Assembly (NCBI RefSeq): GCF_014397785.1
Contig: NZ_VZQQ01000008.1
Coordinates: 1 to 64,000 of the forward strand
Direction of reading: 5' to 3'
Length of the DNA: 64,000 nt
Source of the DNA: Paraburkholderia podalyriae
GTDB lineage: Bacteria; Pseudomonadota; Gammaproteobacteria; Burkholderiales; Burkholderiaceae
Made by a program: the position numbers and the translations under genes
Notes under the pieces: generated by a model
Database searches by the model: none
What the model saw: the letters and a program-made list of their open reading frames with translations, nothing else
What the model was told of the DNA's origin: nothing
Shown: positions 44,884 through 53,078 of the stretch, piece after piece
How positions within the stretch are numbered: the first letter of the stretch is position 1
Layout: every line of letters begins with the position of its first letter

Positions 44884-46362
44884 ATGCGAACACCTGCTTT
44901 GAGCGTGCTGTGCGCGCTCTCCCTGATATTGACCGCATGCGGCGGCGGTGGCAGCGACGGCGGCGGCTCCAGCCAGACGTCGTCGTCGGGCAGCGGCGGC
45001 ACGACGAGCGTCGCGCCGCCCGCGACGGTCACGCTGAGCGCCGCGGCGCAGGTCGGCCAGAAGCTGTTCTTCGACCAGAACCTGTCGGGCAACAAGAACA
45101 TGGCCTGCGCGACCTGCCATAACCCGCAATACGCGTACGGGCCGCCCAACAGCCTCGCCGTGCAGCTCGGCTCCGATCCGTCGCTGGTGGGTCAGCGCGC
45201 GGTGCCCTCGCTGCGCTACAAGTCGATGACGCCGCCGTACAACGACGTCGCCGACAACCCCGACGGCATCACGCAGAATGCGCCCGGCGGCGGCTTCATG
45301 TGGGACGGACGCGCGACGACGCTTGCCACCCAGGCATCGATGCCGCTGCTCAATCCGCTCGAAATGAACAATGCGTCGGCGGTCGACGTCGTGAAGGCCG
45401 TGCAGGGCGCGTCGTATGCGTCGCTGTTTCAACAGGCGTTCGGCTCGGGCGTGTTCGCCAATACCGACACCGCGCTCACCGACATCGGTCTCGCGCTGCA
45501 GGCGTTTGAGACCGAAGACCCGAGCTTTGCGCCGTATTCGAGCAAGTTCGACCTGTTCGAATCCAACAAGCTGGGCGGCACGCTGACGGCGGCCGAACTG
45601 CGCGGCCTCGAACTCTTCAACGACACCGACAAGGGCGCCGGTTGCGTGGCCTGCCACTACGCGGGCGCGAACTTCAACGGCTCGGTGGGTTTGATGACCG
45701 ACTTCACGTATCAGGCGATCGGTGTGCCGCGCAACGACACGTCGATACCGGACAATCCCGACCCTATCCCGAGCAATACCAACGCCGCGTACTACGACCT
45801 GGGTCTGTGCGGTCCGCTGAACACGAGCCACACGCCTGGTAGCGCGACGAGCGGCGCGGGTCCGGATTCGTTCACCGGCGTCAACGTGCCCGATCCCTAT
45901 TGCGGCCGCTTCAAAGTGCCGACGCTGCGCAACGTCGCGACGCGCACCGCGTTTTTCCACAACGGCGTGTTCCATTCGCTCGTGCAGGTGCTCAACTTCT
46001 ACAACACACGCGATACGAACCCCGAGTACTGGTATCCGAGCAGCGGCGGCGATAGCGGCAACATCGTGCAGAACCCGTCGTTTGCGCTGTTCCCGAGCGC
46101 CGCGTCCGGCGCGACGGCTACGCCGTTCAACGATCTGCCCACCGCGTATCAAGGCAACATCGACGAAGAACTGCCGATGGGACAGGGCCAGACCGATGCG
46201 GGCGGCACGACCGCGGCCGACGGCGCGAAGGCGCGGCCGGTTCACTCGACGCCGCAGCTGACGCAGCAGAACATTGCGGATCTGGTCTGTTTCATGAATA
46301 CGCTGACGGACGGCTATCAACCGCCCGCCACGACGCCGACGAGCGGCGCCTGCGTGAACTGA
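44884..46362 (+). CDS. Di-haem cytochrome c peroxidase / MauG-family lipoprotein
   Basis: A 492-aa exported protein. The lipobox LILTAC (C19) is followed by a Gly/Ser linker. Two haem-c sites are present: CATCH at 75-79 and CVACH at 254-258. Conserved family elements are FFDQNLSGNKNMACATCH, WDGRATTLATQA, GLELFNDTDKGAGC and FKVPTLRNVATRTAFFHNGVF. Family members use the two haems to reduce H2O2 or, as MauG, to modify partner proteins oxidatively. Consistent pairing with an AcpA-type phosphoesterase suggests the latter is worth testing. ATG 44884 lacks a strong ribosome site (the sequence CCAGGACATC precedes it). Confidence 0.9.
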   Translation: MRTPALSVLCALSLILTACGGGGSDGGGSSQTSSSGSGGTTSVAPPATVTLSAAAQVGQKLFFDQNLSGNKNMACATCHNPQYAYGPPNSLAVQLGSDPSLVGQRAVPSLRYKSMTPPYNDVADNPDGITQNAPGGGFMWDGRATTLATQASMPLLNPLEMNNASAVDVVKAVQGASYASLFQQAFGSGVFANTDTALTDIGLALQAFETEDPSFAPYSSKFDLFESNKLGGTLTAAELRGLELFNDTDKGAGCVACHYAGANFNGSVGLMTDFTYQAIGVPRNDTSIPDNPDPIPSNTNAAYYDLGLCGPLNTSHTPGSATSGAGPDSFTGVNVPDPYCGRFKVPTLRNVATRTAFFHNGVFHSLVQVLNFYNTRDTNPEYWYPSSGGDSGNIVQNPSFALFPSAASGATATPFNDLPTAYQGNIDEELPMGQGQTDAGGTTAADGAKARPVHSTPQLTQQNIADLVCFMNTLTDGYQPPATTPTSGACVN

Positions 46363-46401
46363 CGACTTTCAATAAAGCAACTCAACCTGAGCAACGACGA
46401 C

Positions 46402-47073
46402 ATGATGCGACGCTCCACCGCCGCCCGCCTCGCAGGCGGCGCGCTTTCCCTGATGGCCCTGACGCTTTTCGCTGGCTGCCACGACAAGAGCCAGGACGCG
46501 AATCAGGCAAACTTCACGGCCACGATCAACGACTACCTGGCCGAGCGCGGCCATCTGTGCCTCGCCAAATACGACTGGCCGATCTACACGACGACTGAAG
46601 ACCGCGCCAACGGCACGCGCGACGCGGTCCAGATGCCGGTGCTCGAAAAGCTCGGGCTGGTGGTGGGCAAGGACATGCTGGTCGAACGCGTGGATGCGGA
46701 CGGCAAGAAGATCACCGCGTCGGCGCGGCAGTATCAGCTGACGCCGGAAGGCCAGAAGTACTATCTGCATATCCCGGAAGTGGTCGCGACCGCGACGTCG
46801 CGGGTCACGCACCCGGCCGATTTCTGCGCGGCTTCGCTGTCGCTGGATAAGGTGGTCGGCTGGGAACGGCCGATGCAGATGGATGGCAAGACGGTGACGT
46901 CGGTGGTCTACACGTACAAGATCGATCCGGCGCCGTGGGCGAAGGACCAGGACGCGCAGCGTGTGTTTCCGATGGTCAAGCGTGTGATCGAAGGCGCGGG
47001 GACGATGCAGTTGCGGGAAGGTGTACATCTGACCGATGCGGGTTGGGTGGCTGATGAGGTTTTTCGGCGGTGA
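46402..47073 (+). CDS. Lipoprotein of unknown function, third gene of the acpA cluster
   Basis: A 223-aa exported protein with lipobox LTLFAGC (C26). The mature part is mixed alpha/beta with two conserved-looking cysteines (GHLCLAKYDW and PADFCAASL) that could form a disulfide, and aromatic-rich strands (WPIYTTTEDR, VVGWERPMQM, SVVYTYKIDPAPWAKD). It begins 39 bp after the cytochrome gene in the same direction. I do not recognise the family; position suggests it serves the phosphoesterase/cytochrome pair. ATG 46402 or 46405 (MMRR) can start it. Confidence 0.78.
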   Translation: MMRRSTAARLAGGALSLMALTLFAGCHDKSQDANQANFTATINDYLAERGHLCLAKYDWPIYTTTEDRANGTRDAVQMPVLEKLGLVVGKDMLVERVDADGKKITASARQYQLTPEGQKYYLHIPEVVATATSRVTHPADFCAASLSLDKVVGWERPMQMDGKTVTSVVYTYKIDPAPWAKDQDAQRVFPMVKRVIEGAGTMQLREGVHLTDAGWVADEVFRR

Positions 47074-47197
47074 GGGTTGGGGTGGGTTAGTGGGCACCCT
47101 TTGGCAGGGCGGGGGCTGTTTTTTCGTTGTTCTGGGTGCGTTGGCCTTTCCTTGTTTTGTTATCGGTCTATTGGCGTTGCCCCTGTGCGGGGCGGCA

Positions 47198-47229
47198 CCT
47201 ACTTTCTTTGCTGCTGCAAAGAAAGTAGG
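47198..47229. repeat. Burkholderia-type palindromic repeat
   Basis: Perfect 14-bp arms CCTACTTTCTTTGC/GCAAAGAAAGTAGG around TGCT, preceded by a second hairpin GCCCC-TGTGC-GGGGC (47179-47193). This palindrome is widespread between genes in Burkholderia (recalled, not searched). It may act as terminator or REP-like element after the lipoprotein gene. Confidence 0.8.
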
Positions 47230-47519
47230 CAAAGAAGACAGCTTTACACCGCCAGCTCTTAAGCGGGTCCCCTGGCTTGGAAGGGGTAGTGGTGCATCTG
47301 GAATCCGTGCTCCCGCACATTCGGCGGTAGTGACCAGGCAGTCATTCTTCCGGCGGCGCTGCGCGCGCCGAAATCCCGTTCCGAAGGAAACGACAACACC
47401 GTGAGCGGCATTGAAGGTCATACGGGCACGGTGAAAGTCCCGTCAAGCCCTCGCGACAGCGCACAATCCCAATAATCGTCAATGCTGCGGCATCCGTCTA
47501 TAATCGGAATGCCGTCAAA

Positions 47520-47660
47520 ACAGCGACGGTTCAGGCGTGGAAACCTGAGAATTTCTGAGGACCGGTACGCCTGCTGCGGCAGGCAGTACCTTGTTGCTGC
47601 ACGTCCATTGTTCTATGGGCGGGCCGTGGCAGGGAGGCGCTCGCGCCTGCCGGTTGCTGG
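47520..47660 (+). ncRNA. Candidate structured RNA / 5' leader
   Basis: Three hairpins follow each other: TCAGG...CCTGA (47531-47548), GTAC-GCCTGC-TGCG-GCAGGC-A-GTAC (47565-47589) and AGGCGC-TC-GCGCCT (47636-47649). The density of stable stems without a credible protein suggests a folded leader or small RNA ahead of the gene at 47752. Confidence 0.4.
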
Positions 47661-47751
47661 TCTTCGGAGCCGGTTTTCCACCCCTGCCAATGTGCCCGCT
47701 CACCACCTCCCTATGTGTCCGGGCGATCCTTCACGATAACCGGGACCGCGC

Positions 47752-48153
47752 ATGACCAAACCCAGCAGAAAGCAGCAATCTCCATCCCGCCCCCCTGTAG
47801 ACGCTCTCCAGTATGAACAGCTCGCGCTGGCCGCCTTTCATCTTTGCGACCGGCAGGGGCAGCAACTCCGACATCTGATTACACTTGCGACCTCGATGTT
47901 CAGGAGTCCTGCTGTGACTGTCGAGGAAAGACACGAACACCGCAACCTGCTGGAACTGATGATCCAGATCGGCGAGAACTATCACTCGACCAACCGCTGC
48001 GATCAGGAACTGTTCACGGTGCTTGCACTCGACGCCAAGGGGCTTCCAAACCGCCAACTGACACCGGCGGACGCAGCAGCGATTCTCGCTGACGCTGCGC
48101 AGGGCGCGGACGGGAAACTGGCGGCTATGCACGCTTCATGGACAAAGCACTAA
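47752..48153 (+). CDS. Hypothetical protein of mobile-element type (133 aa)
   Basis: A soluble protein. Residues 18-125 are predicted helical (LQYEQLALAAFHLCDRQGQQ, EERHEHRNLLELMIQIGENY, LTPADAAAILADAAQGADGK), with no motif I can name. Similar small helical proteins occur in Burkholderia prophages and islands. ATG 47752 follows ATAACCGGGACCGCGC, a poor ribosome site, so control by the upstream structured leader is plausible. An excellent intrinsic terminator follows 23 bp after the stop, so it forms a single-gene unit. Confidence 0.65.
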   Translation: MTKPSRKQQSPSRPPVDALQYEQLALAAFHLCDRQGQQLRHLITLATSMFRSPAVTVEERHEHRNLLELMIQIGENYHSTNRCDQELFTVLALDAKGLPNRQLTPADAAAILADAAQGADGKLAAMHASWTKH

Positions 48154-48175
48154 CTGTCGCCGATTGCTTTCGGAG

Positions 48176-48200
48176 AAGGCGGCTCAATACCGCCTTTTTT
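48176..48200 (+). terminator. Intrinsic terminator
   Basis: Stem AAGGCGG/CCGCCTT, 7-base loop CTCAATA, then a T run. A textbook Rho-independent terminator. The stretch 48201-48613 beyond it has reduced GC and no recognisable gene; it should contain the promoter of the next unit. Confidence 0.9.
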
Positions 48201-48613
48201 CGTTGGGCCGCGACAACGGAAAGATGCACCTGAAAATGAGATACCCGAAATCATTGTCAATGTTTGTCAAAACGGGTTTATCTCGAATTAAAGCTGTTGA
48301 CCGTGACTGCTTGGGATGGTTAATTCGTCGGGTGTGTTCTGGAAAATCAGGAGGTCAGATGGAACAACAGAAACAGGATGAAACCGGAGCAAGGAAGAGT
48401 GCCAGCTTTGCCTTATCACCTATTCAGGCTACTCGAACTTCCCTCCAATGCGGCCGGCAATGGCGCTGAACGCCGAAATCGGCGAATGCTTTCCGCCGGA
48501 CACGCTTCGGTTGTATTCCATCTGAACCATAGCGCGAGGGGCACTGGTGCCGTTCTTACGTGTGCTCAATGGTCCGATGGTCTGACAGCGCGAATTAACC
48601 TATGGAGGGTCCA

Positions 48614-49069
48614 ATGTACGAAAGGATGCGCTCCGCAAAGGAGATCATTGAAGAAATGAAGGCTCGCTTTGCGGATATGTTCGAGGGATCAGATAACCGG
48701 GAATGTCTAGATTGCCGTATCACATTCAAGATATACAAAGAGTGGCCTGACATGCCTCATGCAATGACGACGAATCCGAAATCCGGGGAGCCGATTCGGA
48801 TTAATGCAATCAGGGCTCTCCCATCCGGTTACGACATGAGGCAGGCGTTAGGGCAAGGCGCGGGGTGCCTCTGTGGCAATCGACCTGCGGGCCCGTTCGA
48901 TGAACGGTTGACCATCAGGGATTACAACGGCAACCCTGTACCAGATTTGCGATACCGGACTCTCGCCGAAGGCAAAGAAATCTGTAGCGGCAAGACAAAC
49001 GCAGCGGGGCAGACTTCTCGCGTTACAACGCAGGGTTTCAAGTTTCTTACGATTGAAGTGGAGCGCTAG
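48614..49069 (+). CDS. Unknown protein with transthyretin-like C-terminal domain, probable effector-module partner
   Basis: A 151-aa cytoplasmic-type protein without signal peptide. Residues 1-95 are unrecognised, with cysteines in ECLDCRITF and GAGCLCGNRP. Residues ~97-151 (RLTIRDYNGNPVPDLRYRTL, then TNAAGQTSRVTTQGFKFLTI) look like a small beta-sandwich of the transthyretin/carboxypeptidase-regulatory type, a domain often found on VgrG tips and type VI effector adaptors. ATG 48614 is preferred because GGAGGG sits five bases upstream. It lies 4 bp before the metallopeptidase gene. The adaptor role is inference; no VgrG or PAAR gene is nearby. Confidence 0.65.
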   Translation: MYERMRSAKEIIEEMKARFADMFEGSDNRECLDCRITFKIYKEWPDMPHAMTTNPKSGEPIRINAIRALPSGYDMRQALGQGAGCLCGNRPAGPFDERLTIRDYNGNPVPDLRYRTLAEGKEICSGKTNAAGQTSRVTTQGFKFLTIEVER

Positions 49070-49073
49070 CAAA

Positions 49074-49752
49074 ATGAACGACAGCACGGAATGGGTAACT
49101 CTCGATGACACTGCATTTACAAACACGACTCCTGGTTCAAATAGGGACGTCACGATCAACACGACCCCTATCTGCCCGAACATGACCAACAAGGAGTTTC
49201 GCAGACAGGCTATGCAGGCACGCGATATCGGCGTCGAGTTAATCAAAAGACGCATTGAGGGACTTGCACGTTGGGACATGAAAGAACAGGACCGGGTGAC
49301 TACCTTCTTTGCAAGTGCGGATGTACATACAAAGAGGGTACTTAGCGAAGGGCTTCCGCGATTGCTTGCAGCGATGCAGCAATTGGAGCCAGAAAAAGAT
49401 TGTGCGATGGGACAGTGAAACAAACAGGCACCTGTCGTGTGCGGTCACGCCGGATTCGGGCGTCAATCACGCCGCAGTCTGCAAACCGGATTCGGACAAA
49501 CGGGTTATCGCTATTTACTCGAAATTTTGTGGAAGTCCATTTGCCCAGTTGTGGAGAATATGCAAGGTCAAGACGATAATCCACGAATGTACGCACTTTA
49601 CAGACACTTTTAATTCGCAAGACCACATGTATCTCGACAGCGAAGCGGGGGCGATGATCTTCGCGAGAAACAAGCCCCACCAGGCGATTAGCAACGCAGA
49701 CAGCATCGCTGGCTACATAGCGACATTCGATGGAGTAAATATCGCACCATGA
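49074..49752 (+). pseudogene. M35-type metallopeptidase effector, frameshifted at an A5 run
   Basis: The first frame (ATG 49074, start MNDSTEWVTLDDTAF) stops at 49418 after LEPEKDCAMGQ. The continuation lies in another frame: IVRWDSETNRHLSCA, then AVCKPDSDKRVIAIYSKFCG and the zinc-binding site TIIHECTHFTDTFNSQDHMY, stopping at 49752. Removing one A from the five-A run at 49392-49396 joins them into a ~225-aa protein with an HExxH motif of the M35 lysine-specific (deuterolysin-like) type. Such proteins occur in Burkholderia beside type VI genes. As it stands the catalytic half is not translated from the start codon. It is linked by 4-bp overlap (ATGA) to the next gene. Confidence 0.8.
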
Positions 49753-50243
49753 ATAGACAACCGATTTTGCGCGGTGGCTGTCTCGCGGTATTGCTTGCCG
49801 TGTGGTTTTGCTTGGGACGCCCGGTTAATGCTTGTACTATCGGAGAGGTAGCGGCTATTGAGTTGCCATTCAACACAGTTGAACTTTCAAAGGAAAATCG
49901 GCGTTCAATCGCAGATGCCGTGGAAGAGGCAAAGAAGTGGCCTGACGTGCAGATTCAGGCGATTGTGATGGCCGGTGCATATATTGGCGAGCACGATCTT
50001 GACGTTTTGCAGGAGCGCCGCGGGGAAAACGTGCAAGCGTATTTGAGGAAGCTCGGTATCAGAAGTGAGAATATCTATATCGTGCCGAAAACTCTTACGG
50101 ATGGGTTCGCGGTGAAGCGGGCTGACGGTGAACTAGCTGTCCGCCAGATCGAAGTTGAGTTGCATCCAATCTGTAAAGATAGCTGCGCATGGATGTGTGA
50201 CGATCCAAGGGTGACGCCGCGCACCAAGGTTATCAACCCATGA
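49749..50243 (+). CDS. Exported OmpA-like-fold protein, candidate immunity protein
   Basis: A 164-aa protein with a Sec signal (GGCLAVLLAVWFCLGRPVNA, cleavage after VNA). The mature part reads as an OmpA C-terminal-like fold: IELPFNTVELSKENRRSIAD, VQIQAIVMAGAYIGEHDLDV, LQERRGENVQAYLRKLGIRS and AVRQIEVELHP, though the peptidoglycan-binding Asp/Arg pair is not clear. Cysteines near the C-terminus (HPICKDSCAWMCDD) could form disulfides. It overlaps the metallopeptidase gene by 4 bp, the arrangement of toxin-immunity pairs, and its periplasmic location fits protection from a periplasm-acting protease. That role is inference. Confidence 0.65.
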   Translation: MNRQPILRGGCLAVLLAVWFCLGRPVNACTIGEVAAIELPFNTVELSKENRRSIADAVEEAKKWPDVQIQAIVMAGAYIGEHDLDVLQERRGENVQAYLRKLGIRSENIYIVPKTLTDGFAVKRADGELAVRQIEVELHPICKDSCAWMCDDPRVTPRTKVINP

Positions 50244-50257
50244 AGCACACGAACAGG

Positions 50258-50279
50258 GCCCCGCTTCGGCGGGGCTTTT
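50258..50279 (+). terminator. Intrinsic terminator, first of a tandem pair
   Basis: Stem GCCCCGC/GCGGGGC with a TTCG tetraloop followed by TTTT, 15 bp after the stop of the OmpA-like gene. Confidence 0.92.
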
Positions 50280-50288
50280 CTGCGATGA

Positions 50289-50312
50289 GGCCCGCTACTG
50301 CGCGGGCCTTTT
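50289..50312 (+). terminator. Intrinsic terminator, second of a tandem pair
   Basis: Stem GGCCCGC/GCGGGCC, loop TACTGC, followed by TTTT. Backs up the terminator 10 bp upstream. Confidence 0.85.
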
Positions 50313-50371
50313 GCGGTTACGCCTGATTCCAGAGAGTGGGCCGCAGGGCCCATCCACCACGATGCGACTTG

Positions 50372-50401
50372 CGTCGTTCTGCTGCGCTTAACAGAACGAC
50401 G
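50372..50401. repeat. Perfect inverted repeat at the edge of the accessory block
   Basis: 10-bp arms CGTCGTTCTG/CAGAACGACG, 10-base spacer. Adjacent sequence (50407-50450) contains the motif GCATCCGGAATCCGTG, nearly repeated at ~47293-47308. Confidence 0.75.
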
Positions 50402-50459
50402 TTAGGCAGTTCATAAGCGGGCTCGCGGCAAGGACGCATCCGGAATCCGTGTTGACACC

Positions 50460-51350
50460 TCACCCCTGATCCCGCGCCACAAACCGCCGCGTGCGAATCC
50501 ACTTGGTCGCCACCCACTTGTCCCCCGCGCGTAGCGGCGTGCTCGCGTGCAGCGAACCCGGATCGCACAGCCCGAAGCGGTTCCCATATTCGAAATAGAG
50601 CGCATGCCCGCGCTGCGGCGCGACCGACCAGCCGAGCTGCGGAAACACCGTCTCGCCACCGCCTTCCACATCCTTCAGATACATCAGCAGCGTGCCCATG
50701 CGCTGGCCGCTGCGTGCGATCGACTCGCGATTCGCTTCATTGCCAGTGATCAGATAGTCCACATGCGGCGTGGACTCCGCGCCTTCCTCGTAATGCAGCA
50801 TTTGCAGACCTTCGCCATTCTCGACCGGCGTGCCGGTCAGCAACGCGATGCGCGCTTCGATGCGCGCGATCAGCGGCGTCTCGCCAAGACGGAAAAACAT
50901 CCCGTGACTGCTGCGATGACCAGCGACCACATTGCGCCCCGTCACCGGGTCGACGACGGTCGAGCGGTCGAGCCGCGGCTGCGCGAGCGCGATTAGCTGC
51001 TCGCATTCGTCGCCGCTCAGGAAATTGGCCAGATGCACCGCGGCCGGCCGCTGCAGCCGCGACAGCACGCGCACCCTGCGCTCGCCGAGCTGGATCAGCG
51101 GGCCGTCGGGTACACGCAGCGGCTCAGGCTCATAGCTGAGCGGCGCGCCGCCGACTTCGAGCTTGTCGCCGGGCAGCGGCGTGCCATACATAAACGCCGA
51201 CGACACCGCATCGACCATCGCCGAGGCGAGTTCGGCCGCATTGTTGCGGGCGACCATCTCGTTGACGATCGCTTGCGGCGCGACGCCTCGCGTGAGATTG
51301 GCGGCGATCCAGTCGCGGACTTCGGCGGGGAAATTGACGGTGATGGACAT
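50460..51350 (-). CDS. 2-oxoglutarate/Fe(II) dioxygenase, prolyl-4-hydroxylase type
   Basis: A 296-aa protein. Residues ~1-60 are a helical N-terminal segment; the catalytic P4Hc domain spans ~100-290. The iron ligands are H196 and D198 (STPHVDYLI) and H268 (GSLHASTPL); the 2-oxoglutarate-binding Lys is K278 (AGDKWVATKW). The family hydroxylates proline or other residues in proteins, or small molecules. ATG 51350 begins MSITVNFPAEVRDW; a longer frame from 51455 adds unlikely residues. It is divergent from the efflux operon, and the ~440-bp gap (51351-51791) has no gene. Confidence 0.9.
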   Translation of the reverse strand: MSITVNFPAEVRDWIAANLTRGVAPQAIVNEMVARNNAAELASAMVDAVSSAFMYGTPLPGDKLEVGGAPLSYEPEPLRVPDGPLIQLGERRVRVLSRLQRPAAVHLANFLSGDECEQLIALAQPRLDRSTVVDPVTGRNVVAGHRSSHGMFFRLGETPLIARIEARIALLTGTPVENGEGLQMLHYEEGAESTPHVDYLITGNEANRESIARSGQRMGTLLMYLKDVEGGGETVFPQLGWSVAPQRGHALYFEYGNRFGLCDPGSLHASTPLRAGDKWVATKWIRTRRFVARDQG

Positions 51351-51791
51351 CGGCGTGACGTTGTGAAGTGTCGTTGTGGTCGCGGCGCGCGCGACGCTGG
51401 CTTGGGATGATAGCGAGCGTTTGTGACGGTTCTGGACGCAGGGCCCGCTTTTCAATCGGCTGTCGTCTGTTACCGCATATTGCGATGTCCCGCCGCGCCC
51501 AAAGCTCGACTCCTACGGGTATCCGCCTCGCACGTGCCACCCCGGTCGGTGACCCAACCCTTCCATTGGCCAACATGTTGCACCGCTGTAACTCAAGCCC
51601 GACGCAAGCCGGTTACATTCACGCATGCCCGAATTCGAGCCATCGCCCGTTTCCTTACGTCTTCATAACAACGCGTCCAGAGGACGTCGACTGATGACAA
51701 CGCGCGCGAACCATGGCACTTTTGCGCAGTCCCGTCAGAGGACAAGCTTCCCACCGAATATCAACACCCCTATCCGTTCCCGGAGAGCAAC

Positions 51792-53063
51792 ATGAGCGAA
51801 ACCGTGTCCCCGCCGCCGAAGCACTCACGACGCGGGCTCACCATCTTCGCGGTTATCGTGCTCGTCCTCGTCGCGCTCGTCGTCGTTCATCTGCTGACGC
51901 GCAAGAAGCCGGTGCGCGAGAACGCGGCGATCGTCGTCACGGTGTCGCAGGCAACCCTCGGTTCGATGCCGGTCACGCTGAGCGAGCTCGGCACTGTCAC
52001 CCCCACCGCAACCGTGACCGTGCTGCCCCAGTTGAGCGGCTATCTGACCGAGGTCGGCTATCACGAAGGCCAGGAGGTGCAGAAAGGCCAGTTCCTCGCG
52101 CAGATCGATCCGCGCCAGTATCAGATCAGCAAGCAGCAGGCAGAGGCGACGCTCGCGAAAGACCGCGCGTCGCTCGCGCAGGCGCGCGCCGATCTCGAGC
52201 GCTATACGCAGTTGAATGAGCGCAAGTCGATCGCGCAGCAAACCTTCGCGGATCAGCAGTTCCTCGTGCAGCAGGACGAAGCGGCCGTGAAGGCCGACCT
52301 CGCCAACATCGCCCAGTTCGACCTCGACCTCGCCTATTGCCGCATCACCGCACCGATCGCGGGCAAGGTCGGCTTGCGGCTCGTCGATCCCGGCAACTAC
52401 GTAACCGCGTCGTCGTCGACGGGCATCGTCGTCATCACGACCGTGAAGCCGACCACGGTGCAGTTCACGGTGCCGCAGGATTCGCTCGCATCGATCGTTC
52501 AGCGTGTGAACAGCGGCGCGAAGCTGCCGGTCACTGCGTCTTCGAGCGACAACTCGCACGAGATCGCGACCGGCACGCTGTACGCGCTCAGCAACCAGAT
52601 GGCGACCGCGACCGGCACCGTCACCTTGCGCGCGATCTTCGCGAACGACGACGAGGCGCTATTTCCCAACGAGTTCGTCAACGTGAAGCTGCTCGTCGAC
52701 ACGATGCAGAACGCGGTGCTGGTGCCGACCGCCGCGGTGCAGTCCGGCGCGCCGGGCGACTTCGTCTATCTGGTCAATCCGGACAGCACGGTGTCCGTGC
52801 ACAAGGTCAAGATCGGGCCGAGCGACGGCAGGAACACGGTAATCCTGTCGGGGCTCGCGGCCGGCAACCAGGTCGTGACGGACGGCACCGATCGTCTGAA
52901 CGACGGCGCGAAGATCCAGCCGGTGCATCCGAAGTCTCCCGCGGCGGCGAGCGGCGCGGCCGCCACCGGCGCGAAGACGCCCGCTGCCGCGTCCGAGGCC
53001 GCGCCAGCGTCGGCTGCGGCGGCAACGCCTGCGCCGGCCGCGTCCGAAGCCGCTTCGTCGTAA
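51792..53063 (+). CDS. RND efflux membrane-fusion protein (MdtA-like)
   Basis: A 423-aa periplasmic adaptor anchored by one N-terminal helix (LTIFAVIVLVLVALVVVHLL). The lipoyl halves are GYLTEVGYHEGQEVQKGQFL and YCRITAPIAGKVGLRLVDPG, separated by an alpha-hairpin (QQAEATLAKDRASLAQARAD). The beta-barrel and membrane-proximal domains follow. The last ~55 residues are an Ala/Pro-rich tail (AAASGAAATGAKTPAAASEA), longer than in MdtA. It is the first gene of a four-gene pump operon (adaptor, two RND transporters, outer-membrane channel). ATG 51792 follows CCGGAGAGCAAC. No regulator gene is adjacent. Confidence 0.92.
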   Translation: MSETVSPPPKHSRRGLTIFAVIVLVLVALVVVHLLTRKKPVRENAAIVVTVSQATLGSMPVTLSELGTVTPTATVTVLPQLSGYLTEVGYHEGQEVQKGQFLAQIDPRQYQISKQQAEATLAKDRASLAQARADLERYTQLNERKSIAQQTFADQQFLVQQDEAAVKADLANIAQFDLDLAYCRITAPIAGKVGLRLVDPGNYVTASSSTGIVVITTVKPTTVQFTVPQDSLASIVQRVNSGAKLPVTASSSDNSHEIATGTLYALSNQMATATGTVTLRAIFANDDEALFPNEFVNVKLLVDTMQNAVLVPTAAVQSGAPGDFVYLVNPDSTVSVHKVKIGPSDGRNTVILSGLAAGNQVVTDGTDRLNDGAKIQPVHPKSPAAASGAAATGAKTPAAASEAAPASAAAATPAPAASEAASS

Positions 53064-53078
53064 CGGACCGCCGCGCCG

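Larger units (their letters stand above)
47074..47751. other. Repeat-bearing intergenic region at the edge of an accessory block
   Basis: Contains two hairpin repeats (47179-47193 and 47198-47229), a repeat motif near 47252-47307 related to one at 50407-50450, and the structured leader at 47520-47660. Open frames here are not supported as genes. Confidence 0.6.

Noticed and set aside
47482-47739. Arg-rich 85-codon frame starting MLRHPSIIGM
   Set aside because: It runs through three strong hairpins and has no ribosome site; the region is better explained as structured RNA.
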